This document shows, one piece after another, positions 49,552-58,948 of a DNA stretch of 64,000 nt (positions within the stretch are counted from its first letter, which is position 1; every line of letters starts with the position of its first letter). The notes under the pieces were generated by a model. It had not been told where the DNA came from. It saw nothing but the letters and a program-made list of their open reading frames with translations, and made no database searches. Source of the stretch: Paenibacillus sp. XY044 (GTDB lineage: Bacteria; Bacillota; Bacilli; Paenibacillales; Paenibacillaceae); assembly GCF_002257645.1 (NCBI RefSeq), contig NZ_NQMO01000007.1:389651-453650 (forward strand), in the 5' to 3' direction. The translations under genes were made by a program, and so were the position numbers.

Positions 49552-51075
49552 TTAAGCATGCTTGGCCTTTACTTCCGCATAATTCAAGTTCACAGTCGGA
49601 TTCAGCGGAATACGATCTTCCTTCTCCATCATCCAGTACAGCAGCTTGCGCTCAAGCTCTGTACGAATGCTCGTGAAGGCAGGGTCATCGAAGCGATTTT
49701 GCAGCTCGTCCGGATCGTTGGCCAGATCATAGAGCTCACCCTCGCCATTCGCATAGAGGTTCAGTTTCCACTCCAAAGTGCGAATGCTCTTGCCCTTCCC
49801 TATCCATGCTTCCCGATAGGCGCACCAGACGAAAAAACGGTCATCGAGCGGGTGCTCCGGACGAACGGTAATATCAGATACGCGCAGCGGTTCCCCTTCT
49901 TCACCGCTCTCGATGACAACGTATTCGCGGGGCACATAGTCCTTGCCTCTCAGATACGGCGCTAAGCTCTTGCCCTGAACACCCGGTGGAATGGGTATAC
50001 CTGCCATGTCCAGAAAGGTCGGCATAATATCCACCAGCTCGGCCAGATGATCCGTACGCGCCGGTCCCTGATAGCCCGGTGCTGCGACAATGAACGGCAC
50101 GCGGGTAAAAGAGTCATAGAACATGTTATGCTTCTGAATCAGCCCATGAGCCCCCATTGAATCACCATGGTCTGACGTGAAAACGACGAGCGTATTGTCC
50201 GTCAGGCACAGCTCCTCCATTTTCGCGAAAACGCGGGCAAGGGTGTCGTCGATAAAACGAATCATGCCGTAATGGATCGCTCGTACCTGACGAATCAGAT
50301 CATCGTCCGCCGTATCCATCGCGTCCATCAGATAAGCCACACGCTGCCGTTCCGGCTTTCCCTCCAAGCTATCTTTTGGCGGAAGCGGTACCTTAGCGGG
50401 ATCCATCATGCTTGCGTAAGGTTCCGGTGCTTGATATGGCGTATGTGGATCCGGGAAAGACAGCCAGGCGAAAAAGGGCTTTTCCGGATCACGCTGATTT
50501 TCGAGGTAATCCAGCATGGTGTCCCCAAGCAGGTAAGTCCCACATTTTTCCGGACGGGCAGGGTTGGTTCCATGACCCAGTGGGCTCACCCAGCAAGTAT
50601 GGGACCACTCGTGCGCCGCTTTGGTCTCGGGATCGTCCCTGTAGCCGTCAACTAGATGTCCATGCTCCGCCAGCCGGACGTAATCGAATACTTCCCTCAG
50701 CACGCTGGCCTTTTTGTGATCGATGATTTCACCCGGATAGTAAGTCTTGGTGTTCTCCATAAACGCGTGATTTTTCCCGAGGATAGCCGTCTGATATCCA
50801 TGCTCCTTAAGTACTTGAGGCAGCGTAACCTCCTCAGGATTAATCATCATGTGGTTCGCATGGACTCCGATTGTAGATGCATACCTTCCCGTAAACAACG
50901 ATGATCTTGACGGTGAACAGGCGGGATAATTACAGAAAGCAAATTCAAAGACAACACCGCGTTTGGCCAAGCCCTCGAGCGTGGGAGTTTTTAATACGGG
51001 GTTCCCGTATAGGCTAAGCGTTTCCGCCGATTGCTGGTCCGTCTGAATGAGAAGTAAATTGGGCCTGTTATCCAT
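49552..51075 (-). CDS. Sulfatase 1 (S1 type), cytoplasmic
   Basis: A 507-residue type I sulfatase. The formylglycine motif CSPSR lies at 53-57, with C53 the residue to be oxidised. The metal-site aspartates are in LIQTDQQ (D13) and FTSDHGDSMGAHG. There is no signal peptide, so it should act in the cytosol on imported sulfated sugars. It overlaps the GH43 gene by one base (TAATG). Cys-type sulfatases need a maturation enzyme, which is not in the window. It differs clearly from the two other sulfatases here. Confidence 0.93.
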   Translation of the reverse strand: MDNRPNLLLIQTDQQSAETLSLYGNPVLKTPTLEGLAKRGVVFEFAFCNYPACSPSRSSLFTGRYASTIGVHANHMMINPEEVTLPQVLKEHGYQTAILGKNHAFMENTKTYYPGEIIDHKKASVLREVFDYVRLAEHGHLVDGYRDDPETKAAHEWSHTCWVSPLGHGTNPARPEKCGTYLLGDTMLDYLENQRDPEKPFFAWLSFPDPHTPYQAPEPYASMMDPAKVPLPPKDSLEGKPERQRVAYLMDAMDTADDDLIRQVRAIHYGMIRFIDDTLARVFAKMEELCLTDNTLVVFTSDHGDSMGAHGLIQKHNMFYDSFTRVPFIVAAPGYQGPARTDHLAELVDIMPTFLDMAGIPIPPGVQGKSLAPYLRGKDYVPREYVVIESGEEGEPLRVSDITVRPEHPLDDRFFVWCAYREAWIGKGKSIRTLEWKLNLYANGEGELYDLANDPDELQNRFDDPAFTSIRTELERKLLYWMMEKEDRIPLNPTVNLNYAEVKAKHA

Positions 51076-52052
51076 TATGCACCTCCCTTCTTGCTCCCGT
51101 TCCGCGACGGCGCCGGCTGCGCGGTAAGCGTCGGTCCATACACCTCAATCGAGCCATCCTCACGGAAGCTCATACGATCCATACACACCTGACGATCCCC
51201 GCCGCCCTCTTCGGGATTCGTGTGCGTATGATAGACGATGAACAGCTCCGAGCCGTCCGGAGACACCGTTACACTATGGTGACCGGGACCGGAAACTTCC
51301 GGCGTATCCGCAAATAGAATAGGATTTTGTTCATACTTCACGAAAGGTCCGAGTGGCTGCCTTGAAATTGCGTAGCCGATGGAGTAATCCCGGTGGGCAA
51401 AGCAGTTGGCCGAATACATCAAATAGTAGAGTCCATCGCGCTTCACCACAAAGGGACCTTCATTCCAACGAGTTTCATTTCCGGATTTGAATTCCCATTC
51501 CTGGTCCGGCTTGAGCAGCAATTGTCCCTCCGATATTACAGTCAGCAGGTCTGTACTCAACTCCGCGATATAGATGTGACTTTCCTTTCGACCCTCCACC
51601 ACATTCTCCGAGCAGTCGCGGGAATAATACATGAAAGCCCGCCCGTCCTTTTCGATCAAGACATGAGCATCAATGGCCGCATAGCCGAAATCGAACATAG
51701 GTCGGTCAAACACGTCCTCGAACGGTCCAACCGGACTATCGCTTACGGCAACACCGATGCGCAAGCTGTCCTTTTCGAGCCAACGGGACGTATAGAACAT
51801 GTAGAATTTCCCTTTGAACTCTACCACCTCAGGCGCCCAAAACTGCTTATAACCCCATGCTTTCACATCCTTGCTCTTCTCGTATACGAAGCCTTCCTCC
51901 TTCCAATCAACGAGGTTCTCAGAAGACCAGGCCTTAAATCCTTCATCAACAGCTGAAGTAGGGTAACAGTAATACTTTCCGTCAGACGCTTTGAGAATAA
52001 AAGGATCGCCGATTTTTTGTATCCCAATCGGGTTGGTATAGGTGTCGGTCAT
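51075..52052 (-). CDS. GH43-family glycoside hydrolase
   Basis: A 325-residue five-bladed-propeller enzyme of the GH43 type. The three catalytic acids are visible: D16 in IGDPFIL, D128 in AAIDAHV and E198 in NEGPF. GH43 enzymes cut arabinose, xylose or galactose linkages. There is no signal peptide, so it acts on imported oligosaccharides. It is translationally coupled to sulfatase 1 and follows a permease remnant. This points to a sulfated arabinose- or galactose-containing substrate, but that is inference. Confidence 0.9.
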   Translation of the reverse strand: MTDTYTNPIGIQKIGDPFILKASDGKYYCYPTSAVDEGFKAWSSENLVDWKEEGFVYEKSKDVKAWGYKQFWAPEVVEFKGKFYMFYTSRWLEKDSLRIGVAVSDSPVGPFEDVFDRPMFDFGYAAIDAHVLIEKDGRAFMYYSRDCSENVVEGRKESHIYIAELSTDLLTVISEGQLLLKPDQEWEFKSGNETRWNEGPFVVKRDGLYYLMYSANCFAHRDYSIGYAISRQPLGPFVKYEQNPILFADTPEVSGPGHHSVTVSPDGSELFIVYHTHTNPEEGGGDRQVCMDRMSFREDGSIEVYGPTLTAQPAPSRNGSKKGGA

Positions 52053-52076
52053 AGGGTATCCCTCCTTTTGTAAACA

Positions 52077-52145
52077 TCAGCCTTTAATCGAACCGATCAT
52101 GACGCCTTTTACAAAATAACTCTGAATGAATGGATAAGCACCAGT
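52077..52145 (-). pseudogene. Remnant of an LplC-type permease gene (C-terminal 22 codons)
   Basis: The minus strand encodes AYPFIQSYFVKGVMIGSIKG and a stop at 52077, the exact C-terminal signature of LplC-type permeases (compare YPFVQRFFVKG-GALKG at 57019). Upstream similarity ends abruptly near 52145, so the rest of the gene was deleted. A second transporter once lay between sulfatase 2 and the GH43 gene. Confidence 0.8.
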
Positions 52146-52229
52146 ACCGTACGCTCGATATCATGACGCGCTCCTCCCGTCAGTTTGCTTGCCGGCCGAA
52201 TCCACAAGCTGGTTTCTCGGGTCATGTTC

Positions 52230-53672
52230 CTACCACGGCGCATTGCGCAGCGGCAGCGGATCGACGGTCATCGCCATGCGGTTGCACAGGCGCTGCAGCA
52301 GCTCAAGCTTCATGGAAGTGTATATGGGATCCTCCCAGGCGTTGCGATTTTCGCCGGGGTCCGTTTGCAGATCGTACAACTCGCCGGAATTGTCGTTGTG
52401 GTACAGTACAAGCTTGTGATGCTCCGTCCGCACCATCGTCGCCCATGCCCGAAGATCGCCATGCGGGAAATTAGCGTCGTAGGATTCGCAGTACACATCC
52501 TCGCGATGCTTTGGCGTCTCCTGTTCCAGTGCGTTCAGAAGCGGCCATAAAGACTTGCCCTGCATCCCCTCATAGACCGGGGATTCCGATGCCTCCAGCA
52601 GCGTCGGCGCCAGATCGGTCAGCTCGACCAAAGAAGAGAGGCGACGGCCGCCTTTGATCCCCGGCCCGCGGACGATCAGCGGCACGCGCACGCTGCAATC
52701 GTAGAAATGCGGTCCCTTCAGATACATGCCGTGATCGCCGAGCAGTTCACCGTGATCGGACATGAAGATGACGATCGTGTTGTCCATCTGCCCGCTGCGC
52801 TCGAGCGAATCGAGCATGCGTCCCACCTGGTCGTCGATCAGGTCGCACATCGCCCAATAGGCGGCGCGTATCAGCCGATGATCGCATTCGCTCATGCTGG
52901 ATGCGGGCAGATTCCCCTTCATGCCGTACGCACCGTCTCGATCGATGCGCTGATATACCGGCTTGTTATCGAGCTCCCCTTCCACATAGTTCGGCAGCTG
53001 AATTTCATCCAGCCGCTCCAAATACCTCTTCAGATATTCCTTCGGCGGATCGAATGGATGATGGGGATCGAACAGGTTAACAAGGAAAAACCACGGCTGA
53101 TCATAGTCCGCATTCGTTTCGATAAACTGTACGGCTTTCTCCGCGCACCAGGTCGTTTGATGATCCTCGGCATCCGGGCCGTAGCTCACATACCGGGACG
53201 CTTCGACCGGCTGCGGCGAGAATGTCTTCCCCTTCCCTTTCAGCCACTGTGTATATTCGTTCGTCGGCCACTCCGAACTCGGGTGATGTGACCAGAAAAA
53301 TTGATCGAAGCCGTCGTCGATCCGTCGCTCCGTTCCCTTGGTGACGGAGGGATGGCAGGCGGATAAATGCAGCTTGCCGGCAAGACCGCAAATATATCCT
53401 TCCTCGGAAAGCAGCCGCGAGATCAGTTTCTCATCGTTGGGAATGTCCTGTCCGTTAGCCCGGCATCTTGTCGTCCTCGGGTAACGTCCCGTCAGAAAAC
53501 TGGCGCGGCTCGGTGTACACACCGGGCTCTGGCAAAACGCTTGCTCGAATAATACGCCTTCGGCGGCCAGGCGGTCGATATGCGGCGTGTTTACCCATTC
53601 GTTTCCATAGACGCCCAGCGTATCCTGCCGTTGTTGGTCGGTGCAAATCCATAAAATATTCGGCTTCTTCAA
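52230..53672 (-). CDS. Sulfatase 2 (S1 type), cytoplasmic
   Basis: A 480-residue type I sulfatase. The formylglycine motif CTPSR lies at 52-56 (C52), the N-terminal metal site is WICTDQQ, and the later metal site is MSDHGELLGDHG. No signal peptide. It is closely similar to sulfatase 3 through its whole length (shared GKLHLSACHPSV and FFWSHH/FYWSHH), so the two arose by duplication. It has its own upstream region with a large palindrome, and the gene before it ends in a terminator, which suggests a separate promoter. Confidence 0.93.
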   Translation of the reverse strand: MKKPNILWICTDQQRQDTLGVYGNEWVNTPHIDRLAAEGVLFEQAFCQSPVCTPSRASFLTGRYPRTTRCRANGQDIPNDEKLISRLLSEEGYICGLAGKLHLSACHPSVTKGTERRIDDGFDQFFWSHHPSSEWPTNEYTQWLKGKGKTFSPQPVEASRYVSYGPDAEDHQTTWCAEKAVQFIETNADYDQPWFFLVNLFDPHHPFDPPKEYLKRYLERLDEIQLPNYVEGELDNKPVYQRIDRDGAYGMKGNLPASSMSECDHRLIRAAYWAMCDLIDDQVGRMLDSLERSGQMDNTIVIFMSDHGELLGDHGMYLKGPHFYDCSVRVPLIVRGPGIKGGRRLSSLVELTDLAPTLLEASESPVYEGMQGKSLWPLLNALEQETPKHREDVYCESYDANFPHGDLRAWATMVRTEHHKLVLYHNDNSGELYDLQTDPGENRNAWEDPIYTSMKLELLQRLCNRMAMTVDPLPLRNAPW

Positions 53673-53727
53673 GCTGATTCCTCCCTAATGAATCCATTTC
53701 ATCATGGATTAAACATGCGATAACGAA

Positions 53728-53769
53728 ACGATATATAGATCAATAAAACCGTATTGATCTATATATCGT
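53728..53769. promoter_or_regulatory. 18-bp AT-rich inverted repeat upstream of sulfatase 2
   Basis: CGATATATAGATCAATA (53729-53745) and TATTGATCTATATATCG (53752-53768), extended by A/T at the ends, are perfectly complementary with a six-base spacer. It lies 56 bp upstream of sulfatase 2 in an otherwise plain gap. There is no T-tract, so it looks more like an operator or mRNA processing hairpin than a terminator. Confidence 0.65.
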
Positions 53770-53855
53770 CTTGATTGAAGCAGCTAGTGGTATTATGAAA
53801 TAGGTTCGGATTCCGCGTATTTCAATCGGTTTGTCGGCAAGATGATATTGGCCCC

Positions 53856-53891
53856 AAAAAGACCTCGACCGCTCCCTACCAAGGAGCGGTC
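53856..53891 (-). terminator. Terminator overlapping the end of sulfatase 3
   Basis: A 9-bp stem GACCGCTCC/GGAGCGGTC (53867-53875 with 53883-53891) carries the stop codon of sulfatase 3 in its loop. It is followed by GAGGTCTTTTTGGGG on the minus strand. It separates sulfatase 3 from sulfatase 2 transcription. Confidence 0.85.
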
Positions 53892-55306
53892 TTGAGCAGC
53901 CCCGGATCGGCCGTATCCACCAGCCGGCGGCACAGACGCTCCATCAGCTCCAGCTTTACGCCAGCCGATGCCGCATCGTTCCACAGATTGCGGCGTTCCT
54001 GCGGGTCGGCACTCAGGTCGTACAGCTCTCCTTCCGGAGCCGGACCGTGCACAACAAGCTTATGTGTTTCGGTACGAAGCATGGTGCCGCAGGCTCTGGC
54101 TTCTCCGTTTACCCGCACTTCGTCAACCTCGCACAGGACATCTTGCCGATGGCCCGCCTCGGCTCCTGTCAGCAACGGCAAAAGCGATTTCCCCTGCATG
54201 CCGGGGGTTACGGGCAATCCGGCGACCTCCAGCAGCGTCGGTGCCAGATCGAGCAGCTCCGTCAAGGCTGAGATCCGCTTCCCGGCCTGAAGGACGCCCG
54301 GATACGATACAATCAGCGGGATATGCACGGATTCCTCGTAGAAATGCGCGCCTTTCAAATAAATGCCGTGATCCCCGAGCAGCTCTCCGTGATCGGACAT
54401 GAAGATGACCATCGTGTTATCGAGCTGCCCGGTCCGCTCAAGCGCCTGCAGCATCCTGCCCACCTGCTCGTCGATCAGATCGCACATTGCCCAGTAAGCG
54501 GCGCGCAAATACTTGTGATCCTGATCGCTCATCCGGGCGAACGGATACAGCTTGGAATTGGCATAAGCCCCGTTATGATCACGTCTTTGCACGCCCGGCT
54601 TGCATTCCAGCTCGCCCTCTTCGTAGTTTGGAAGCGGTATGGCGTCCAGCTGATCCAAATACCGCTTCAAATAGCTCTCCGGCGGGTCAAAAGGATGATG
54701 TGGCGCAAAGATATTGACGGAAAACAGCCAAGGCTGTTCGAACCGCGCATTCGCTTCGATGAATTCAATCGCTTTCTCCGCGCACCAGGCCGCTTGATGG
54801 TCTTCAGCGTCCGGCCCGCAGACGACATGCTCGCATTCGGGCAAAGGACGGGCTTCGTAGGACTTCCCTTTTCTTAGCAGCCACTGGGAATATTCGTTGA
54901 CCGGCCAGTCCTCCTGCGGGTGATGCGACCAATAAAAGACATCGTAGCCGTCTTTGATGCGCGGCTCCATTCCCTTGCTGACGGACGGATGGCAGGCTGA
55001 CAGATGCAGCTTGCCGGACAGACCGCAGGTGTAGCCCGCCTCTTGTAGAAGACGCGTCACGAGCACCTCTGTTTCCGGAATGCTCTGTCCGTTCTTCATG
55101 AAGCCCGTCGTTCTCGGATAACGTCCCGTCAGAAGGCTGGCGCGGCTGGGTGAGCAAATCGTCGATTGGCAGTAGGCTTTCTCGAAGAGTGCCCCCTGCT
55201 GCGCCAAGGCATCGATATGCGGCGTTTGAACCCATGGGTTTCCATAACAGCCCAGCGTATCAAACCGCTGCTGATCCGTGCAGATCCATAAAATATTCGG
55301 CTTCAT
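53876..55306 (-). CDS. Sulfatase 3 (S1 type), cytoplasmic
   Basis: A protein of about 476 residues, paralogue of sulfatase 2. The formylglycine motif CSPSR lies at 51-55 (C51), with metal sites WICTDQQ and MSDHGELLGDHG. No signal peptide. The start at 55306 (MKPNILW) matches the family start; the frame runs to 55330. It follows the binding-lipoprotein gene by 37 bp and is thus the last gene of the transporter operon that begins at 58845. It removes sulfate from an imported sugar, assuming formylglycine maturation. Confidence 0.93.
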   Translation of the reverse strand: MKPNILWICTDQQRFDTLGCYGNPWVQTPHIDALAQQGALFEKAYCQSTICSPSRASLLTGRYPRTTGFMKNGQSIPETEVLVTRLLQEAGYTCGLSGKLHLSACHPSVSKGMEPRIKDGYDVFYWSHHPQEDWPVNEYSQWLLRKGKSYEARPLPECEHVVCGPDAEDHQAAWCAEKAIEFIEANARFEQPWLFSVNIFAPHHPFDPPESYLKRYLDQLDAIPLPNYEEGELECKPGVQRRDHNGAYANSKLYPFARMSDQDHKYLRAAYWAMCDLIDEQVGRMLQALERTGQLDNTMVIFMSDHGELLGDHGIYLKGAHFYEESVHIPLIVSYPGVLQAGKRISALTELLDLAPTLLEVAGLPVTPGMQGKSLLPLLTGAEAGHRQDVLCEVDEVRVNGEARACGTMLRTETHKLVVHGPAPEGELYDLSADPQERRNLWNDAASAGVKLELMERLCRRLVDTADPGLLKTAPW

Positions 55307-55343
55307 TCGGCCTCGTCCCCCCCATTCCACTTGACGATCGTTT

Positions 55344-56987
55344 TTACTTCTTGTATTGGGCGGTATATGCTTCGTTGTAAATCTCCAGATACCGCTTCAA
55401 ATTCATGCCGTCCAGCGTCGAGATATAGTTGTTCCAGTCTTTGTCCAGCGACAAGTCACCGATAATAAAGCGGGTCTTGCTCTCTTTCACATAGTCCGTG
55501 ATTGTCTTCTGGAGCATGGTCAGCTCCGCCGCCTGCGCTTCGTTGAAGAAGATCGGAGGAACCTCCTGCTCCTTGGAGCTCTTGTATGGCTCATAATTGT
55601 TCACCGTCGCGTCATAGAGCTTACGCGGCACCGACACCTCATCCGCGGCAAGGCCTTCGAACATTTCCTTCGAGAAGTGATACGGCGCCGTCTGCATCCA
55701 GGAGTTGTTCTGCAGCGTGCCGAAGCCGATCAGGCGAACCCAGGTGGCCGGCCCGCCGTTCAAGCCGCTTGCGCCTTCCTCCGGCTTCTTCCAGCCGACG
55801 CCTTCGGTGCCGATATTCGCTCTCAGCGAGATATCGTCGCTGAACAGGGCGTCGCCCCAGCGGAAGGCCAGCTCCGGATCTTTAGCGCTGCCCGTAATCA
55901 GGAAATTTCCGCCGGAGTTGTTATAATACAAATACGGCGTCTGCTGCAGCCCCGACGGCCCCTTCAACGGCGGAATCGCAGCAAAGTCCTTCCAGCGGTC
56001 CTTACTCACATCGGTGAACTGCGCAAATGAAGAGGAGGCGACGACGCCGACCGTCGGATCTCCGTTCTCGACCTGCGCTTTGAGCTGGCTGTTGTTTTGC
56101 GTGAACGCTTCGTTGTCGATCAGGCCTTCCGCGTACAGCTTGTGAAGGTAGGACAATCCTTCCTTGTACCCGGATTTGGTGAAACCGGCGTCGATCTTGC
56201 CGTTCTCGTCGAACAGAAGCTCGTTGGAAGTCAATTTATGCAAAATAAACGAGTTCATCAGGAAACTGTCGACATTCGTCATGCTGTCCTGCACCCCGCC
56301 GGACATCGGGATTTCATCCTTTTTGCCGTTGCCGTTCGGGTCCATCGTCTTAAAGGCTTTCAGCACATTTTCGAATTCGTCGGTCGTCGTCGGCATGTTA
56401 AGATTCAGCTTCTTCAGCCACGGCTCATATATCCACATTTTCTGCGGCGCCAGCGTATGCGGATTGCGGTCGATGCCACTGAGCGAGTATATATTGCCAT
56501 CCGGCGCTGTAATGGCCTGCTTGACCTCGGGGTACTTTTCGAACAGTTTTTTCGTCTCTACACCGTATTTGTCAATCAAATCGTTCAGCGGCAGAAAGAT
56601 GCCCTGCTGGCCGTACACCATCTGCTGGGCCGAGCTGACGCCGAAGCCGACGATCACATCCGGCAGGTCTCCGCTGGTGAGCGCCAGATTCAGCTTTTCC
56701 TGGGCTTCCTGCGGGGGAGCAAACTTCCATTCCACGTGAACATCGGTTAAATCCTCATAATATTTCGTGAAATCGTTCGTCTCGTAATTCTGCACATAAG
56801 GACTTTGCACAGCCAGCACCTTGAGCGTTGACTTTTCCTTCGACAGCGGAAACGTACCTGCTGCTTGAGCCGACTCGGTTTTGGAACTCTCGGTATTCAC
56901 CGAACCTGCCCCGGAGTCTCCGTTCGAGCAAGCCGTGATCATGGCCGCCATGGCGACCGCAAGCGAAAGAGCAAGCGTTTTTTTCAT
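55344..56987 (-). CDS. Extracellular solute-binding lipoprotein of the sulfatase locus
   Basis: A protein of about 547 residues, acylated at Cys20 (MITAC). The mature part is like LplA-type binding proteins, with the calcium-loop-like MDPNGNGKKDEIP segment and the C-terminal pattern DKDWNNYISTLDGMNLKRYL. The start at 56987 follows GGGGGGAAAAAG; the frame runs to 57017. It lies after the two permeases, opposite to the order at 327-3847. It should capture the sulfated oligosaccharide outside the cell. Confidence 0.92.
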   Translation of the reverse strand: MKKTLALSLAVAMAAMITACSNGDSGAGSVNTESSKTESAQAAGTFPLSKEKSTLKVLAVQSPYVQNYETNDFTKYYEDLTDVHVEWKFAPPQEAQEKLNLALTSGDLPDVIVGFGVSSAQQMVYGQQGIFLPLNDLIDKYGVETKKLFEKYPEVKQAITAPDGNIYSLSGIDRNPHTLAPQKMWIYEPWLKKLNLNMPTTTDEFENVLKAFKTMDPNGNGKKDEIPMSGGVQDSMTNVDSFLMNSFILHKLTSNELLFDENGKIDAGFTKSGYKEGLSYLHKLYAEGLIDNEAFTQNNSQLKAQVENGDPTVGVVASSSFAQFTDVSKDRWKDFAAIPPLKGPSGLQQTPYLYYNNSGGNFLITGSAKDPELAFRWGDALFSDDISLRANIGTEGVGWKKPEEGASGLNGGPATWVRLIGFGTLQNNSWMQTAPYHFSKEMFEGLAADEVSVPRKLYDATVNNYEPYKSSKEQEVPPIFFNEAQAAELTMLQKTITDYVKESKTRFIIGDLSLDKDWNNYISTLDGMNLKRYLEIYNEAYTAQYKK

Positions 56988-57018
56988 CTTTTTCCCCCCA
57001 TGGAATAAGTTTGACAAA

Positions 57019-57915
57019 CTACCCTTTCAGTGCACCGATCATGACGCCTTTAACGAAGAAGCGCTGCACAAACGGATAAACAATCATCATCGGCAAGGTC
57101 GATACGACGATCAGACAGTATTTAAGCAGCTCCGCGAGACCGAGCATCTTTGCAGAGTCCGCCGTTTCGCCCATAAAATCTGCGCTCATTTGACTTCGCA
57201 CCAAGATTTCCCTCAGCACCAGCTGCAGTGGATACAGACTCGGTTTGTTCAAGTACAGCAGCGCATTGAAATATTGGTTCCAGTGCTCGACGGCGTAAAA
57301 CAGCGAGATAACGGCAATGATCGGTACCGACAGCGGAAGCACGATTTTCCACAGAAAGGTGTAGTCGTTGCAGCCGTCCATTTGCGCCGCCTCCAGCAGA
57401 TCATGCGGAATCGTGGTCTGAAAGTAAGTCCGGGTGATAATCATGTTCCAGATGCTCAGCGCCGCCGGCAGCCAAAGCGCCCAGGGTGAATTGAGCAGGC
57501 CAGCCCCCTTGACCACCAGATACGTCGGGATCAAGCCGCCGTTAAAAAACATCGTGAAGGCAAATACCAGCATGAACAGTCCGCGTCCTATCAGATCCTT
57601 TCGCGCCAGCGGATATGCGGCCAGAATCGTAATGACAACATTGATGATGGTGCCGACGACTGTATAGCCAACGGATCTCAAATACGCATTCAGAAACTCT
57701 GGCTCGTCAAGGACAGCCTTATAGCCCTCCAGGCTGAAACCAACCGGAAACAAGACCACCTCACCTGCCGTGACCGCATCCTTCGCGCTGAAGGACGAGC
57801 TGAGGATAAAAATAATCGGATACAACACGATGACCAATATGATGGACAAATACAAGTAAATCATGAAGCTGAACGCGCGGTCTCCCTTAGCATTTTTCAT
57901 TTTGGCGATTTCCAT
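57019..57915 (-). CDS. Carbohydrate ABC transporter permease, LplC type
   Basis: A 298-residue permease with six predicted helices, EAA-type loop EAAQMDGC (175-182) and the C-terminal YPFVQRFFVKGVMIGALKG. GGGGGAGGG precedes the start. It pairs with the 57934 permease (18-bp gap). The ATPase is absent, as in the left-end operon, and is expected to be a shared MsmX-like protein. Confidence 0.92.
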   Translation of the reverse strand: MEIAKMKNAKGDRAFSFMIYLYLSIILVIVLYPIIFILSSSFSAKDAVTAGEVVLFPVGFSLEGYKAVLDEPEFLNAYLRSVGYTVVGTIINVVITILAAYPLARKDLIGRGLFMLVFAFTMFFNGGLIPTYLVVKGAGLLNSPWALWLPAALSIWNMIITRTYFQTTIPHDLLEAAQMDGCNDYTFLWKIVLPLSVPIIAVISLFYAVEHWNQYFNALLYLNKPSLYPLQLVLREILVRSQMSADFMGETADSAKMLGLAELLKYCLIVVSTLPMMIVYPFVQRFFVKGVMIGALKG

Positions 57916-57933
57916 CGTCTTCCCTCCCCCTTC

Positions 57934-58845
57934 CTACCACAGGCTTGATTGACCCGCCTTTCTCGAGATTCGGTTGACGGTCATAATCAGAATGAAAGCG
58001 AGTACATTTTTGAACAGCCCAATGGCGGATGCATAGGAAAAGTTCGGAATCATGGATTTCAGACCCATGTTGTACACGTAGGTATCAATAATTTCCGACG
58101 TTCTCATGTTCAGCGGATTTTGCATCAGTAGCACTTTTTCAAAGCCCAGATCGAACATCCGCCCTGTTTCCAATATCAGCAAAATCATCGCCATCGGCAA
58201 TATACCGGGCAAATCGATATGCCACATCCGCTTCAGCTTGCTCGCTCCGTCCATGACCGCCGCTTCGTGCAGGGCCGGATCGATTGCCGACAGGGCAGCC
58301 AGATAGATAATGCAGGAGAATCCCGTATGCTGCCAAATATCCGACCAGACGTAAATGCTCTTGAAGGCTGACGGCTCTCCCATCAAATTCGGCAGCTGCG
58401 CGTCCACGCCCAGCAAACCGAGCAGAGCGCCGATTGGACCGGTCTTCGGGGAAAGGAACTGCATGATGATGCCGACCATGACGACAACGGAGATGAAGTG
58501 GGGCGCATAGGTCACCATTTGAACCAGATTTTTAAAGCGAGTGTTGACAACGTAATTCAGGCTGAGCGCCAGAATGATGGGAAACGGAAAGCTGACAATG
58601 AGATGGTACAGACTGAGGCCCAGCGTGTTGCCCATGATTCGCCAAAACTCGTACGAATGAAAAAACTGATTGAAATACTTCAGGCCAACCCATTCACTGC
58701 CTGAGATGCCTTTGATCAGGTTGTAGTTTTTGAAGGCGATCTGGGCGCCGTACAGCGGAAAATACCGAAATACAATGAGGTACGCCAGAGGCAGCAACAG
58801 AAGCGTATACAGCTGCCAGCCTCGCAGCACACGTTTAATGGACAC
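57934..58845 (-). CDS. Carbohydrate ABC transporter permease, LplB type
   Basis: A 303-residue permease with the LplB opening segment (LYGAQIAFKNY, 32-42) and EAA-type loop EAAVMDGA (194-201). It starts with GTG at 58845 after AGGGGGTGAG. It is the first gene of the operon permease-permease-lipoprotein-sulfatase 3. A promoter region with a possible catabolite-control site lies upstream. Confidence 0.92.
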   Translation of the reverse strand: MSIKRVLRGWQLYTLLLLPLAYLIVFRYFPLYGAQIAFKNYNLIKGISGSEWVGLKYFNQFFHSYEFWRIMGNTLGLSLYHLIVSFPFPIILALSLNYVVNTRFKNLVQMVTYAPHFISVVVMVGIIMQFLSPKTGPIGALLGLLGVDAQLPNLMGEPSAFKSIYVWSDIWQHTGFSCIIYLAALSAIDPALHEAAVMDGASKLKRMWHIDLPGILPMAMILLILETGRMFDLGFEKVLLMQNPLNMRTSEIIDTYVYNMGLKSMIPNFSYASAIGLFKNVLAFILIMTVNRISRKAGQSSLW

Positions 58846-58948
58846 TGATGCTCACCCCCTCTATCGTTCGCTTTCATGCCCGGCCAGGACTTGGGCCTAC
58901 TATAGCCGGCAAGAGCGGCTGCGGTAAAGAGGAGTCTTCGGCAGAGCC

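Noticed and set aside
52185..53291. Plus-strand frames opposite sulfatase 2
   Set aside because: Shadow frames of GC-rich coding sequence without RBS; the minus strand carries intact sulfatase motifs.
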